Positions 28,039 through 40,045 of a DNA stretch of 64,000 nucleotides are shown one piece after another. The stretch's first letter is position 1, and each line of letters opens with the position of its first letter. The DNA lies in assembly GCF_003573695.1 (NCBI RefSeq), contig NC_039359.1, positions 87,400,566 through 87,464,565 of the forward strand. The letters are read 5' to 3'. This stretch comes from Papaver somniferum. Taxonomy: Eukaryota; Streptophyta; Magnoliopsida; Ranunculales; Papaveraceae. The notes under the pieces are model-generated. The model was not told the DNA's origin. It saw only the letters and a list, made by a program, of their open reading frames with translations, and did no database searches. Made by a program: the position numbers and the translations under genes.

Positions 28039-31000
28039 TTACTTAATACCAAGTGCCTCGGCCTGATCTGAAAACAACTTTTCTGACAAGGAAGAACTAC
28101 AAATCTCTTTGTATACATCATACTTGGCAGCATGGGTTTTCCCACCTCCAAGCAATTTAGGGAGAGGATGTAAAACCAAAGTAGGATCACTTTCAGTTAT
28201 GGCTTCCTTCCGATCGAGGAAATCAGATACAAGTTCTTTCTTGCTGAACTGAATAAAGGCTGCAGTTCCATCCAAGTAATACACTGAAGTTACACTGTCT
28301 GAACCAAAGACTTTAGTCACACAGTCTTTTATTTCTCGCGTTTTTAATTTTGATGGAAATCCCCAAATTAAGACAACATTCTCAAATAAAATTCTGGAAT
28401 AACGTTGTTTGGGGTTTTGCTGAGTCAATAATTCGAAACTTTCATTCCCTGTGCGCAGATCAATCATGGCCCCATTGTTCCAACTGAGGTATAGAAGGTT
28501 GATGTACTTCTGGAGGTTCTCATGCTCAGCCAACCCTTTCGCCAGGGAATTATTATCAAACCCAATTCCTAGATGACTGCATGCCTGAGCAAAGATACAC
28601 CCAGTCATAAAAGCATCATAACCAGCTTCATGATTGGCTCCTGAGTTCCAGTTAGAAGACCTACATAGGAATTATGTTGTTAGAAGCAGAAAAGAGATCG
28701 AGGAAGTGAAGCTTCATGAGAGGCAGAGATCCGCATTGCAGACACTTAAGGAAGCATACAGAAAGCTAATGTATCCGTTAACTGACAGTGTGAGACAGTT
28801 GCAAACCTCATATCATCCACTCGAACTTCAATTTTCAGACCCTTAACTGATGCTTCTGAGGACACTGCAATTTGTGGACACAAAAGAGCAAAGGCTGAAG
28901 ACAGTGACGTGCTTTGTTTCTTCATCAAACGCTGAATTACAGAGTCAGTATTCAGTAGGAGCTTTGTGTCAATAATGTAGGGAAAGACTTTATGGACGGA
29001 AGATATGTATTCATCTATTGTTGGAGGAAGAGGGCCAATAAATTTGCTGTATATGTGTGCCATATCTGCATCAGGAAGAGGATAAGTAATAGATGGAGAG
29101 TTGGGTTACAAAAAAAAAACATGTCACATGAATATTCCTTACCTAAAAAGCTATTATGACCAACTAGCAACTTTTGTTCTGAGGAAAGGAGATCAATAAC
29201 ACGACGAAAGCCCGTCGCAGCTTTTAGCTTCATTTCTGCCTCCTTGTGTAAGTCATCGCTGACCTCTTTCTGGAGACAGATGGACAAATGTGTAAGATAT
29301 CTGAAGACAAAAATCATCGTACAACCCATAGACCAAGCTTTCAAATTTCCATATAGTTTTTACTTTTTACCATAACCACGTCTCCACCATCCTCAGAATC
29401 TGTATACACAAGTAGGTTTTCTTTAGAGGAACTTTCACCATTTGCATGAACAAAAGCAAGATCTTGAAAGTGCTTTGTAGTGATCTGCATATTCCCAGTT
29501 TCTTCTGTTAGCAAACATAGGCAAATTTGATACTAAGTACAAGTTAGGTAAAGCCTGCATCTACATTACAACAGTGTAAAGAGTGTTAACCTTGATGGCC
29601 CAAAAAAGTAAATTTCCTCGAGTTAAAATCTAAAACAAAACTTTCTATCTCCGACCGTGAGCATCGCTCTTAGCTAATTTTTAACCCTTATTTCGATGAA
29701 AGCGAGACATGTGAGAGGACTTTGGAATTTTATGCTGGAATACATTTATCTAGTCAAATTCCTCTATGCCACATCCTAGTGACTTCGTTTGTGTTGGGTC
29801 AAACATCTCCACCATGCAAAAGAGGGTTATTACAGCAGAGGGTGTGCTGTCAACGGATTAGACTGGTAAGGTAATAAGGTGGTTTGAGGATTGCCTTTCT
29901 ATGGAGACACTGGTGTTGTGTAACGACAATGTGGCTTAAGCCTTTCAACTTAGATACTTTCCAAAATTGTATTATTCATTTTCTTTTTCTTTCATATAAC
30001 AAATGCAACATGCACTCAACTCAGTCACTCACCCTATTTTCTAACAAACTGTTCGGCGTATGAAATAGAAAATTAAACAGTTACCAGTTGAATCAATCTT
30101 AGCTGATGAGAAGTGAAACCCTTCAATCTTAGGGCTGGACGCATCTTGTAGAAAACAGTCTCGAACATTGGCATTAAGTCTTTCAGATTTTCGTCAATCT
30201 GTACCCCTCCATTCGTATTCATCAGTAATCTATCACGCCATTCCTCCAAATACTTCTTCAACCGACATGTAAAAAGAATATCAGCATTACTAATCAGAGT
30301 ACTGTCACTAAATTCTTCCAAGTTGGATGCCAAATTAGATTCATCATACACCAACTTCAAACGACCCCGTGCTTCAGCTTCTTGTTCTCTGGATAAATAT
30401 GATATTCCTGGGATTACCCAAAAGTTTAAATTCACAAAAATAACCAGACATTGTACTAAGAAGTAGGATTGCACACAGAACAAGAACATATTCTTAAGCT
30501 AATAACTAAAGGATGATCTCAAGTCGGCGACACCAGACTCCTCAATGTCATACTAAATAGCATGTATATATGATAACTAGGTACTAGTGGTTATTACTGC
30601 TTCAACAAAGACAAAATTAAGTGCAAATTTCATTACCTTGGTGTATGCAAGCATTAAAATCGAATTTGTATTTAGCCAAGAAATCAATTGAAGTTGCTTG
30701 ACAAAGGAATTCTTCCGCCGGACCGTCGTAGAATGGAAGCTCCTTTCTTGGAAATATATAAAAATTATGCGGATGAGCTACGAATGTTTTCTTAGAATCA
30801 TCCCATCGAAATGGGCAAACACCAAACTGAACCACAGCAAATTTCTCAACAGAATCCTTGATTTTGAGATAACGTATATCATTTCGATCAAAATCAAATG
30901 AATCCCTCCAAGGAGCGCTAGTGACTCCAGTCATTTCAAGATCAACAGAGACGAAATCAGCTTGTTTGATATGGTTTTTGAGATTTTCAAAAACTGAATC

Positions 31001-31117
31001 GAAGTTATCTCTGGTTACATTTTTTATTGCGAAGGTTGAAGAAGAAAATGGGTGACGAAGATTGTAGGAACTTAAATTTGTTGTTAGGGTTAGGGTTCTT
31101 GCAAAACCCCGAATCAT
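28039..31117 (-). CDS. AHG2: Poly(A)-specific ribonuclease, PARN family (AHG2-like)
   Basis: DEDD-type 3' exonuclease that shortens poly(A) tails; Arabidopsis AHG2/PARN acts on mitochondrial mRNA and affects ABA responses. Six exons on the - strand: 31117-30637, 30407-30085, 29484-29371, 29269-29143, 29065-28807, 28660-28039, all GT-AG and in phase, giving 641 aa. Residues 1-30 are rich in Arg/Ser/Thr without acids, like a mitochondrial presequence. Catalytic residues are present: Asp 59 and Glu 61 (VSVDLEMTGV), Asp 381 (YIIDTKLLL), His 445 and Asp 450 (NHEAGYDAFMTG). Exon 2 carries GISYLSREQE and the KGFTSHQLR end; a C-terminal RNA-binding-like part (NVVLIWGFPSKLK, SVYYLDGTAAFIQF) follows. 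The stop at 28041 makes the protein some 50 residues shorter than the Arabidopsis one, so either the tail is shorter or a last exon is missed. Convergent with ALKBH2. Confidence 0.94.
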
Positions 31118-31239
31118 CTCTGCCTTCGGGTTTCAAGGAGAATTTTTGAGTTACCAAGAGGAGGATACAATTGGGGAGTATTTTCTTTGCAAACTAACAA
31201 AGAGCGCAGTAAACATGAGCGTTCCCTGGTGGGCTACAA

Positions 31240-31296
31240 AGCAACAAGGATTAGCCCAGTTGACCAGGGTCGAACTCTCAAATTATAAGTTCGGGG
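31240..31296 (+). mobile_element. Possible tRNA-derived SINE head, split by the hAT-like element
   Basis: The phrase ggattagcccagttgacc resembles a tRNA A box. Joined across the 31297-32386 insertion, it would be followed by gttcgaggttcgattc, which resembles a B box. The continuation after 32394 leads into the 119-bp array. Suggestive only. Confidence 0.35.
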
Positions 31297-32386
31297 CAAT
31301 GTAGTCGATTTTGTAAGTGCCAGCTGATATCTCGGAGACTTTTCCGGTTTCGGAAATAGAGGAGCCGATATAGATATTTTCGGCAATGAGAAATTCCACC
31401 AGTAAATTCGTAGGAATCGTTAAATCTCGGCTGAAAATCGGCCGAAATCTCGTTCTTTTTTCCTCCCTTTTTTGGCTTTTTATTTTTGCTTTACTGTTTC
31501 ATGGATTCTCATTGAAGCTTTTCGATTTCCATCGGGGTGCATGAATCCTGTTCTTTTTTAATAAAACTCAAATAATTCTAGCAGATTCTAAAGATAAATC
31601 AATTTCATTACAGAAGAAGCTGAACATGATCAATCCCATCATAAATCCGTATGAATTATGGTACATCATTTAGAGATTCGATTCAAAATAGAAAGAAATA
31701 AACCGTAATTTATATATAAACTGAGCAGACACTTGTTGAAACACCCAAATCAGCGAGTACATCCATATAATCGAAGAAGAAATTAACAATCAGTGAAAGA
31801 GTTCGCATATGAAAGTCAATTGTTCTTCCTATGAATGAAAAAAAAAAGAGAGTAGTGAAAGACGTATGGAATTGCTGGTAAAAAAAAAGGGAGTTTGCAG
31901 TATATTTTCCCAAAAGGTGTCCACGTGCTGTGTGGTGCATGGGAGAATATAAAATGTGTATGAATACACAAGCACAAGCTGGACACGTACAAGTAAAAAC
32001 GTCTCCACTGTCCACTCTATAAAATGTGTAACTATTGTTCGTTCTTTTGTTTAACCCCTCTCTTTTTTATAAGTGGTACTGCTCATTACCCTTGACGGTT
32101 TAAAAATGTGCAACATGTCCGACAACCGTAGCTCAGGTATAAAGTTTATAAATAATGACTCTCGATCAGTAAATTGTTTATATTTTTGTAATTTTTTAAT
32201 GAATAATTCTTTTTGTTTTGGTTAATTTGATAGCATTTTGTTATATGTTAACATATGTAGAGATTATATATAAAAATTGGAACCGAAATTACGCCGAGAT
32301 TTGAAAACGGAATTTCCCCGAGATAAAATTATATCCGTGTTTCGTTTGGGACCGAGATAAACCGAAATCCGAAATCAACTACATTG
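31297..32386. mobile_element. hAT-like non-autonomous element, 1090 bp
   Basis: Ends CAATGTAGTCGATTTT and, at the right, the complement of CAATGTAGTTGATTTC, with one internal mismatch over 15 bp. The flanks are gttcgggg (31289-31296) and gttcgagg (32387-32394), an 8-bp duplication with one change, as for hAT elements. Near both ends there are several cgagat/atctcg and ccgaaat/atttcgg motifs. No transposase frame is present. Confidence 0.72.
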
Positions 32387-32394
32387 GTTCGAGG

Positions 32395-33650
32395 TTCGAT
32401 TCGGTGTCGTCTGATAAAAAATTCTAATGGATAAGAAGCCTATAATCTTTAGCTGGTCTTGGTTTGAGTTGTCTGGATAGTAGTTTATTTTTTTAGTTCT
32501 CGTGGATTCGGGGTTCGATTATGTGTTGTCTAATAAAAAATTCTAGTGGGTAAGAAGCCTACAATCTTTAGCTGGTCTTGGTTTGAGTTGTCTGGATAGT
32601 AGTTTACTTTTTTAGTTCTAGTGGGTTCGGGGTTCGATTCTATGTTGTCTAATAAAAAATTCTAGTGAGTAAGAAGCCTACAATCTTTAGCTGGTCTTGG
32701 TTTGAGTTTCCTGGATAGTAGTTTACTTTTTTAGTTCTAGTGGGTTCGGGGTTCGATTCTGTGTTGTCTGATAAATATTCTAGTGGGTAAGAAGCCTACA
32801 ATTTTTACCTGGTCTTGGTTTGAGTTGCCTGGATAGTAGTTTATTTTTTTAGTTCTCGTGGGTTCGGGGTTCGATTATGTGTTGTCTAATAAAAAATTCT
32901 AGTGGGTAAGAAGCCTACAATCTTTAGCTGGTCTTGGTTTGAGTTTCCTGGATAGTAGTTTACTTTTTTAGTTCTAGTGGGTTCGGGGTTCGATTCTGTG
33001 TTGTCTGATAAAAATTTCTAATTGATAAGAAGCCTATAATCTTTAGCTGGTCTTGGTTTGAGTTGTCTGGATAGTAGTTTATTTTTTTAGTTCTAGTGGG
33101 TTCGGGGTTCGATTCTATGTTGTCTAATAAAAAATTCTAGTGGGTAAGAAGCCTACAATCTTTAGCTGGTCTTGGTTTGAGTTGCCTGGATAGTAGTTTA
33201 CTTTTTTAGTTCTAGTGGGTTCGGGGTTCGATTCTGTGTTGTCTGATAAAAATTCTAGTGGGTAAGAAGCCTACAATTTTTACCTGGTCTTGGTTTGAGT
33301 TGCCTGGATAGTAGTTTACTTTTTTAGTTCTACTGGGTTCGGGGTTCGATTCTGTGTTGTCTGATAAAAAATTCTAGTGGGTAAGAAGCCTACAATCTTT
33401 AGCTGGTCTTGGTTTGAGTTGCCTGGATAGTAGTTTACTTTTTTAGTTCTAGTGGGTTCGAGGTTCGATTCTGTGTTGTCTGATAAAAATTTCTAGTGGG
33501 TAAAAAACCTACAATCTTTAGCCGGTCTTGGTTTGAGTTGCTTGGATAGTAGTTTACTTTTTTTAGTTCTAATGGGTAAAAAGTCTACAATCTTTAACTG
33601 GTCTTGATTTAAGTTTCCTGGATAGTAATTTACTATTTTAATAATTTTTT
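32395..33650 (+). repeat. 119-bp tandem array, about 11 units
   Basis: The marker ggtcttggtttgagtt recurs at 32455, 32574, 32693, 32811, 32930, 33049, 33168, 33286, 33405 and 33524 (spacing 118-119 bp), with a last short unit at 33600. Each unit has gggttcggggttcgattc, close to a tRNA B-box, and a TTAGCTGGTCTTGG block that weakly resembles an A-box. It ends in ttgtctgataaaaaattc. Two unit types can be seen, with aatcttta or aattttta before the marker, in a partly ordered pattern that suggests multi-unit amplification. Confidence 0.92.
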
Positions 33651-34302
33651 ATAAGCAACGGCCTAGCAAAGGGTAAAGAGTAAAGACCCACCTCAACAGT
33701 AGGCGGTGTAGACTATACAGTGCTATGTCCATCTTTATAGCCGATAAATATGGATACATTTCAATATTTACTAATATGAAGTAGAAAACGCATGGAAATG
33801 TTAGAGCCTGCGAAAAATTTTAAACATATTTTAAAAATGGAGTGTGTCGGTGTTTCCAACATTCACGTTCGGTTTTACTATTATGCCTATTCATATGCAC
33901 ATGCCAAAACATGATATTTGGCGTATATGCATCCATTATGGGTATGCCAAACTACCAAACTCATATGCCCATATATTTTTCCTGGCATATAGGTATACAC
34001 GACAGAGTTTCCAGCGAGCGATAGAGTCTCGGTCGCTCGATGGTCAACACATCGTTCGATGGTCATTAACTCGCTAGAAATAGTCAAGCTGTCGCTCGAT
34101 AGTAAGATCAACGCTTATCAGTCCCGTATTCAACGGCTACAATTTCCCCCCTCTATAAATACCTAATTTCAAACTCATATCAACTCACACCAGAATTTCT
34201 AAATCTCTTTAGAATTTCTTAATCTCTCAATCTTTTTCCAATATTTACTATCACACCTCCTCTACAATTATATATTTTCTTGTAAAATTGGTTCACAAGA
34301 AC

Positions 34303-35098
34303 AAACGCAAGGCAAAGGTAAGAAGAACCGAGTCCGTGGTGCAAAATACAGCATGATAGAAGATGAATATATTTGTCGTAATTATGTTTTTTTTACCCAA
34401 GATTGTATCGGTGGTGCACAACAACATGGTAACACCATGTGGGATAATATATTTCAAAAATATGAAGAACAAACCATGAACATCAATGGTCGTGATGCAA
34501 AAGGATTGTCAGAACAATTCGTTGTAATCAACCAGGAAGTGGCCGCTTGTGTTGCATTAATAATTCAATCCAAGAGAAAAGGCAAGGACAGTGATCAGAC
34601 TGATGTTGATTTTTAAAGAGAGGTTCGTACAGATTGGCAACGAAAACATGGTAAACAGTTCACTTTCGAAAGTTGTTATCATTTTTTGAAGGGTTTGAAC
34701 AAATGTAATCCAGATTACTTAGCAAATAATCAAATAGTACCTGAAAGGTCACCATATAATTCTTCTCCGTCAACACCAAATTCTTTACCATTTTCACAAT
34801 GTCCATCAAATTCTTCACCAGATACCCCTACAAAATCAAATTCCAACGTAGTTTTCAATAATTATGTTGATGGTAATAATAAGGGAAAACTTCCAGGGAG
34901 GAACAAGGCAGAACTGGCTAGAAAATTAGCTCAAGAAGGACGGAGTTCCGAAGGATTTAACATGGCAGAGTTTATGGAACATCAAAAGACCGTCGAGAAG
35001 CAAAGATCCATTGAAAGGAAATTTTAAAACCGGGAGAGTAAGAAAAATCGTCTTTCTCAAGAATTTGGGTTTGAATATGACAAGCAGCAGCTTCAAGG
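34303..35098 (+). pseudogene. Harbinger ORF1, Myb/SANT-like accessory protein, with stop
   Basis: The frame RVRGAKYSMIEDEYICRNYV at the start is the typical beginning of the SANT-like DNA-binding domain that helps the Harbinger transposase into the nucleus and onto its ends. FQKYEEQTMNINGRDAKGLSEQF and WQRKHGKQFTFESCYHFLKG follow. An in-frame stop at about 34614 separates the two parts, and a second stop near 35025 precedes NRESKKNRLSQEFGFEYDKQ. The C-terminal half is Ser/Pro-rich (SPSTPNSLPFSQCPSNSS) and then basic. The ORF therefore needs two stop readthroughs to be whole and is best called a pseudogene. Confidence 0.78.
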
Positions 35099-35099
35099 A

Positions 35100-35775
35100 T
35101 AACTGTTGGTCTTGGATAATGACCTTTATATTGACCAGCCCAATAAACATGGCATCCTTGTCATACCCAATGCATACAATCGAGACTACCTAGCATTCCT
35201 GGGAATCCCCTTTCCTCATTCTCCCTTAATATTTGTCTAACATCTTCGTCGGTTAGTTTTCTTAAATATGTTGGACCAAAATGATTAATCATTACTTCAC
35301 AGAACAATGAAAGGTAAGTGTAAGAAGTTGTTTTACCCATACGAAGGTACTCATCGTTCGCATCAGCCGAAGTAACTTTTTGTTCAGGACTATGACCTCT
35401 AATATTCAGTGATAATTGATATGAGGTTCTACTCGACAAATCTCTTCAATAATATTTTTCACCAGATGACGAGGCATGCAGAATCGACCTTGAAAATTTT
35501 GATCAGAGTACACACAACTTGGAAGAAAATAATTGTGCATCAGCTTTTGGTGGTAAAATTCCCTCCCTCGATACGTATATCTTCTTGATAATACTTTTTT
35601 GGGTTCTGGAACTCTTGGTATTTGGCCCGTATGTACAAGCATCAAAATTTCGATTAGTTTATTAATTGTCTTCAGCTTCCTCATCATCAAGTTCTTGCAA
35701 CCTCTTACGATACCTTTCTTGCTGTAATCTAAACAGATTCATAATAATATTCCTCTCTTCATTGGATCTCGACAT
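35100..35775 (-). pseudogene. Harbinger DDE transposase, N-terminal half, frameshifted
   Basis: Starts at ATG 35775 (MSRSNEERN...RLQQERYRKRL). A frameshift near 35660 follows and then VLSRRYTYRGREFYHQKLM and GRFCMPRHLVKNIIEEICRVEPH. After another shift near 35430 come LRKLTDEDVRQILRENEERG and FPGMLGSLDCMHW, which holds the first catalytic Asp. The frame runs on briefly (YKGHYPRPTVILEAAA) to about 35100. There the protein abuts the end of ORF1, so the second Asp and the Glu of the DDE triad are missing. The element is an internally deleted, non-autonomous copy. Confidence 0.82.
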
Positions 35776-36129
35776 TGATGATTATGAAATATAAAATCGA
35801 GAATATAGGAAAGGAAATTGGTGAAATATCTGTAGAAGTATGGGTGAGTTATCTGGAGAAGTAAAATGGCGTATATATAGAAACCATTGGGGGAAATAGC
35901 CGTTGCAAAATAACTACTGGTCGACAATCATAATATCGCCAGCGGTATTATTTAAATCGCTCGAGAGAAAGAACATCGCCAGCGTTACAAACTATATCGC
36001 TGGCGATATGAATATCGCCCAATAGAAACTCAGTCGCTTATTGGTTTTCCATAGTGGCGCAAATGGTTTTCCATGCCACATGGTATGCCAAACACCATTT
36101 TTTTGGCCTGTGCATAGGAATAGGCCTTA

Positions 36130-38149
36130 TGACATCTTAATTTGTTGGTCAAGATGATATATAGTATCAGAATCCACATCGATAAGTACAATTCGAGATT
36201 TATTAGTTCAAGCCACTAAATACAGTCATTATCATCTAGTGGTTGATTCTGGTTCATAATGGAAAATCAATAAAATTTGGTACAATAACCTCAAATCGGG
36301 GGTTGTGGCTATTAATGGGGGACCATGAAAATTCTACTCACTCTAACTCAAATGATGGGGCGGTGCCAATTGCTAGTGTATATACTATATTACTCTTCCT
36401 TCACTAATAGCTAAACCTATAATCCGAATGCTTGTTTAAGAATTATCACCTCTTTTTATTTTCACTTTAAAATTAAAATCATATTCACCTTCTCTTCTAA
36501 GCTAAATGGCTCATCTCTTCTTTTTTCTCCATTTTTTTACAAACTTAATTCATTGTCGTAATCGTAGACTCAAAAACTTTAATCAACGATTAATTTCTTT
36601 TACAAGTATGACTCGTGAGATAAATACAAGAGAGGTGTAGTTAACTCCCATATCGTCGATAAGCTCAAAGGAAGATCATATTCGAGAAGGAAGAAAAAAT
36701 CAATTGATGAAGAATCAAAAGAACGAGAAGCAGAAATGTCCTAAAAACCTGTTACTCTAGTTGTTGTTAGTGTTTTCTGTGGTGTTTTGATTGTGAATGT
36801 GGGTTTGTAAGCGATTGCAGTTACAGGAAAAGGGTCTTCACGACCGCAAATCAGAAACCACAATGAGTTTTCATATGCATGTTAAATAATAAAAAATCGC
36901 CAAAGTCTATGATATGGGACCATGTCGAATCTTACATTTTTTTTGTTGCGATGATGGCCATATTTAGGGTCATCATGGTAGAATCGAGAACCATTATGAC
37001 TTAAAATTATAGCTTAACGATTCTTAAGTAAACAATGGCGACTCTATATCCAAAAAAAAAATATTCATCCCAAATTTGGCGAGAGTCGCTATGGTATAAT
37101 TATAAAGTCGTCATAGTATAACTGAACGTCGTTATGGTCGACAATTTTGACCATAACGACCAATATACTAAGACCATAAATGTTAGTTTTGATTTATTTT
37201 ACTTTATTTTTGTGTACGTTGTATAGTATAGGCTTAAAGATATAACATGTGCCTACTCCTCCTCCAAAACCTCCCTGTACCGATAAATTCATGGCGGCTG
37301 ACCCATGTCGTGGAAAACGTCTGAAAGAGGTACCGCTTATTATCCGTAATATTACAGTACAACAAGGTAATGACCCAACGGATTTCTCTCCTTCTTCTAT
37401 TTCATTTGTGAATTCAAATGATGAAGGTACGAAAGAAGAATATCTCCCAGAACAAGGTGGTGGTGGTAATAAAGAAGAGAATTCAAGTAGAAAAGAAGAA
37501 GATGTGATGAAAGTAATGGTTTTGGTGGTGATGGTAATGATGATGGTGGTGATTATAAAGATGAGCGGGCATAGGTGAATGAGTTGTGCGTGGTGTAAGA
37601 GGAGGAATTAGAGGTGTAAAAAGATGAATAAAAAACCAAAGAGGACAATGCAAAGAAAAAATTCTCAATTAAACCCCCTGCTTCACACATTCCCGCCTCC
37701 CACTTAATGTTAGAACCTCTTAATAGTGATAAAGACATATGAGTACCAAAAGATAAATGAAAAGTTCTACTTGGATATCCCATCTCATGGACTCGACCAT
37801 CTATGATATCATCGTAATGATCTCAACAATGCTTGTTATTTGATTAGTTGTTATTAATTTGTTTCTGAATGTGTATCTTTCTCTCTATTTTGTAGGACCA
37901 TAAGAAAGACCTACATATTTTCAGGTGCCAATTTTCGTATTCCAAAATGGAGTTCTGGAAATTATAAAGAGAACTTAAGAGTTGGAAATTTTGTAAAAAA
38001 CTTTGGTTTGTATCATGCCGTATAGAAGTTATTGATTGCGTCTGACAAGGTCGTGGTCTCATCATCTTGTGAAAGATTTTATGGTGAAGTTGATACCTTC
38101 CAATTCCCGTTTAGCAAAATGGAATTGATTCCTAACAATCTTGAACAAA
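36130..38149. other. Intergenic DNA without recognised gene
   Basis: Contains a run of phrases such as tcgttatggtc and gaccataacgac (36960-37160) and a weak open frame at 37249-37578 without a proper ATG. Nothing shows intact gene structure. Confidence 0.45.
37129..37161. repeat. Perfect 12-bp inverted repeat
   Basis: GTCGTTATGGTC and GACCATAACGAC face each other across a 9-nt loop, with related single phrases nearby. This resembles subterminal repeats of a DNA transposon, but no ends were found. Confidence 0.6.
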
Positions 38150-40045
38150 TTTTAGGGCTTCCGTTCAAAAAAATTACATTCAAGACAAATACAAGAAAAA
38201 TCCTTCTTGGGATAAACTTCATGAATTGGCCAAGAAGTTTAATCAAATTCAATTAAGGTTCATCCTTTGAGAAGGAGGTAAGGTTATTGTTGTGGTAATC
38301 AAATCGTTGTTGTCCGAGTTAAAGACATAACCCTTTATTCTATAACCCTTTAGATCGTTCAAACTGGAAATTTTTACCATCCTAGTACCAATTTTAAAGA
38401 AACTTAAAATCTTCATATTATACATCATATTCTATGTACCGCCCTTTATTCTATAATCCCTTTAAACAACAATTTCATAATTCTTTCTTTAAATTTACTC
38501 ATTTTGAACTTAAGACCTTCAAAGATGATTTTGTTTCTCCTAAAGCATAAATCTCTAATAGTTGCATAAGATGCAATCACCCGAATCTCTTTAATTATAA
38601 CATTTTTATATTTTACAAAAGTAAAAACGTCGTCAAAATATTTTGGGTTTAGGAAACCTAACTATCTCCAAACTGTTTCATCAACATCACAGAACCAAAA
38701 AAGGTGAGATATTATGTCTTGATACTTATACCACACGAGGAACACCAAGATGCCATAGGAAACCTCATTTTCTTCATGTGTTTTATCATTTTGATATACT
38801 TCTTGCTCCAACTTCCAAATATCATTACTTAATATACCATGATATAGAAAAGATTTATAGGCATTTTATGACCAACCCACAATGGTTTTCTGACTCTAAT
38901 CTTGTCCACTACAGTAAATGTGGTGAAGTTTCGTTTAATATTTCTACACCAGATAAGTTAAATATCACCACCCCTATTACTGGTAAAATTTTAGAAGATA
39001 AGTAACTGGATACTGCATTTGGAATATTTCATTTGTTTTGTAAAATCAAATCCACTGATAATTTATCCTTATATTTTGCTGCAAAGATTTGAGACCATTC
39101 TTTCTTATACCCAATCTAGACACATGTGCGATGCGCCTGTCGTACTTTTCCAAATAAAATCAATTTTCTTGTTGAATAACTCTCCAATAAAAAATATCCA
39201 TTTAAAATCATTATCTTGGAAAATCCATTTAACCCATCCATTTTCTTACCCAAGTAAACATAACCCGTAGCATTAACAATGTGACTTATGAATTCAGCTA
39301 CCGTTGGTTTACTAACCAAAGAGGAGTTTACCAATTCAACCACCCACCCCCCGCCCCCACCGCCCCTAAATAAGTCTTATCATCATCATATGCCTCAAAA
39401 GTTCGCTTCTCTAATAAAAGATCCCATTTATTCTTGTCTATAATGTTTGAGATGGTTAGGAGCCATAAAATCTGGTATTTTTAATAATATGTTCATCATC
39501 AGTAAGTACAACAAGAACTTGAAAACCCTTTTCCCTTATATATATTGATGCTACCACCACTTTATATGCATTTAGTTGACATTTCATAAGTTATCTCAAA
39601 AGTATACATCGAGACATAAAATCTGGAACTTGAAGACCTCTTTTGCTGAATCGTTAACTGATTCCATTAAACTTTCAAAAATCTTTTGATTTTTTGTTTT
39701 TGGAATCTGTTTTTTCTTTTCTTCGGTTTAGTAATTATAGTAATTCCAACTCTTTTCTTTTGTCTTATCAATCACAGTAACTCCAACTCTTTTCTCTTGG
39801 TTTTGAATTTTTTTGAAATCCAAGGCTTTCGTTTGATTTATAGAGAAAAACTAATATTTGAATCCATAATTGTTTGTTCTTCGATTGTAATTTGAATATC
39901 CGAATCATATATTTTTCATACATAATTGTGCAGATACTAGATTGTGTCTGTGATACTGGATTTTTGGTAAATAATGAGTTTTGGGAAAAGACCAAAGAGA
40001 AAAGAGATTTAGGAAAAAATTCTGAATATGCATGTATTCTTCCAT
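38150..40045 (-). pseudogene. LINE remnant with zf-RVT and RNase H parts (copy A)
   Basis: Read on the - strand, blocks in changing frames give YKSFLYHGILSNDIWKLEQE, DIISHLFWFCDVDETVWR and VIASYATIRDLCFRRNKIIF. These follow the zinc-binding RT domain order (a cysteine/histidine stretch, HLFxxC, then a W..RN.. segment). Upstream is FIWKSTTGASHVSRLGIRKN. Stops and shifts are frequent. The unit is matched over nearly its full length by 42993-44857. Confidence 0.6.

Larger units (their letters stand above)
33884..36126. mobile_element. PIF/Harbinger DNA transposon, complete ends, 2.24 kb
   Basis: Starts tGCCTATTCATATGCAC and ends with the complement of GGCCTATTCCTATGCAC. The flanking TTA is duplicated at 33881-33883 and 36127-36129, the preferred target of this superfamily. 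It carries the two expected genes facing each other, a Myb/SANT-like ORF1 on the + strand and a DDE transposase on the - strand; both are damaged. Subterminal regions contain repeated tcgctcgatggtca-like (left) and atcgccagcg-like (right) motifs. Confidence 0.88.

Noticed and set aside
30698..30901. Open frame on the + strand inside PARN exon 1
   Set aside because: Antisense shadow of a well-supported exon.
32395..33650. Regular repeats considered as a CRISPR array
   Set aside because: The whole 119-bp unit is conserved with no variable spacers, and the window is plant nuclear DNA.
32395..33650. Genuine tRNA genes at the B-box-like motifs
   Set aside because: No cloverleaf stems or acceptor ends can be formed; only box-like phrases are present.
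37249..37578. Proline- and Glu-rich 109-codon frame, possible gene
   Set aside because: It opens with GTG rather than ATG in this frame, ends in low-complexity Val/Met repeats, and has no splice or promoter support.
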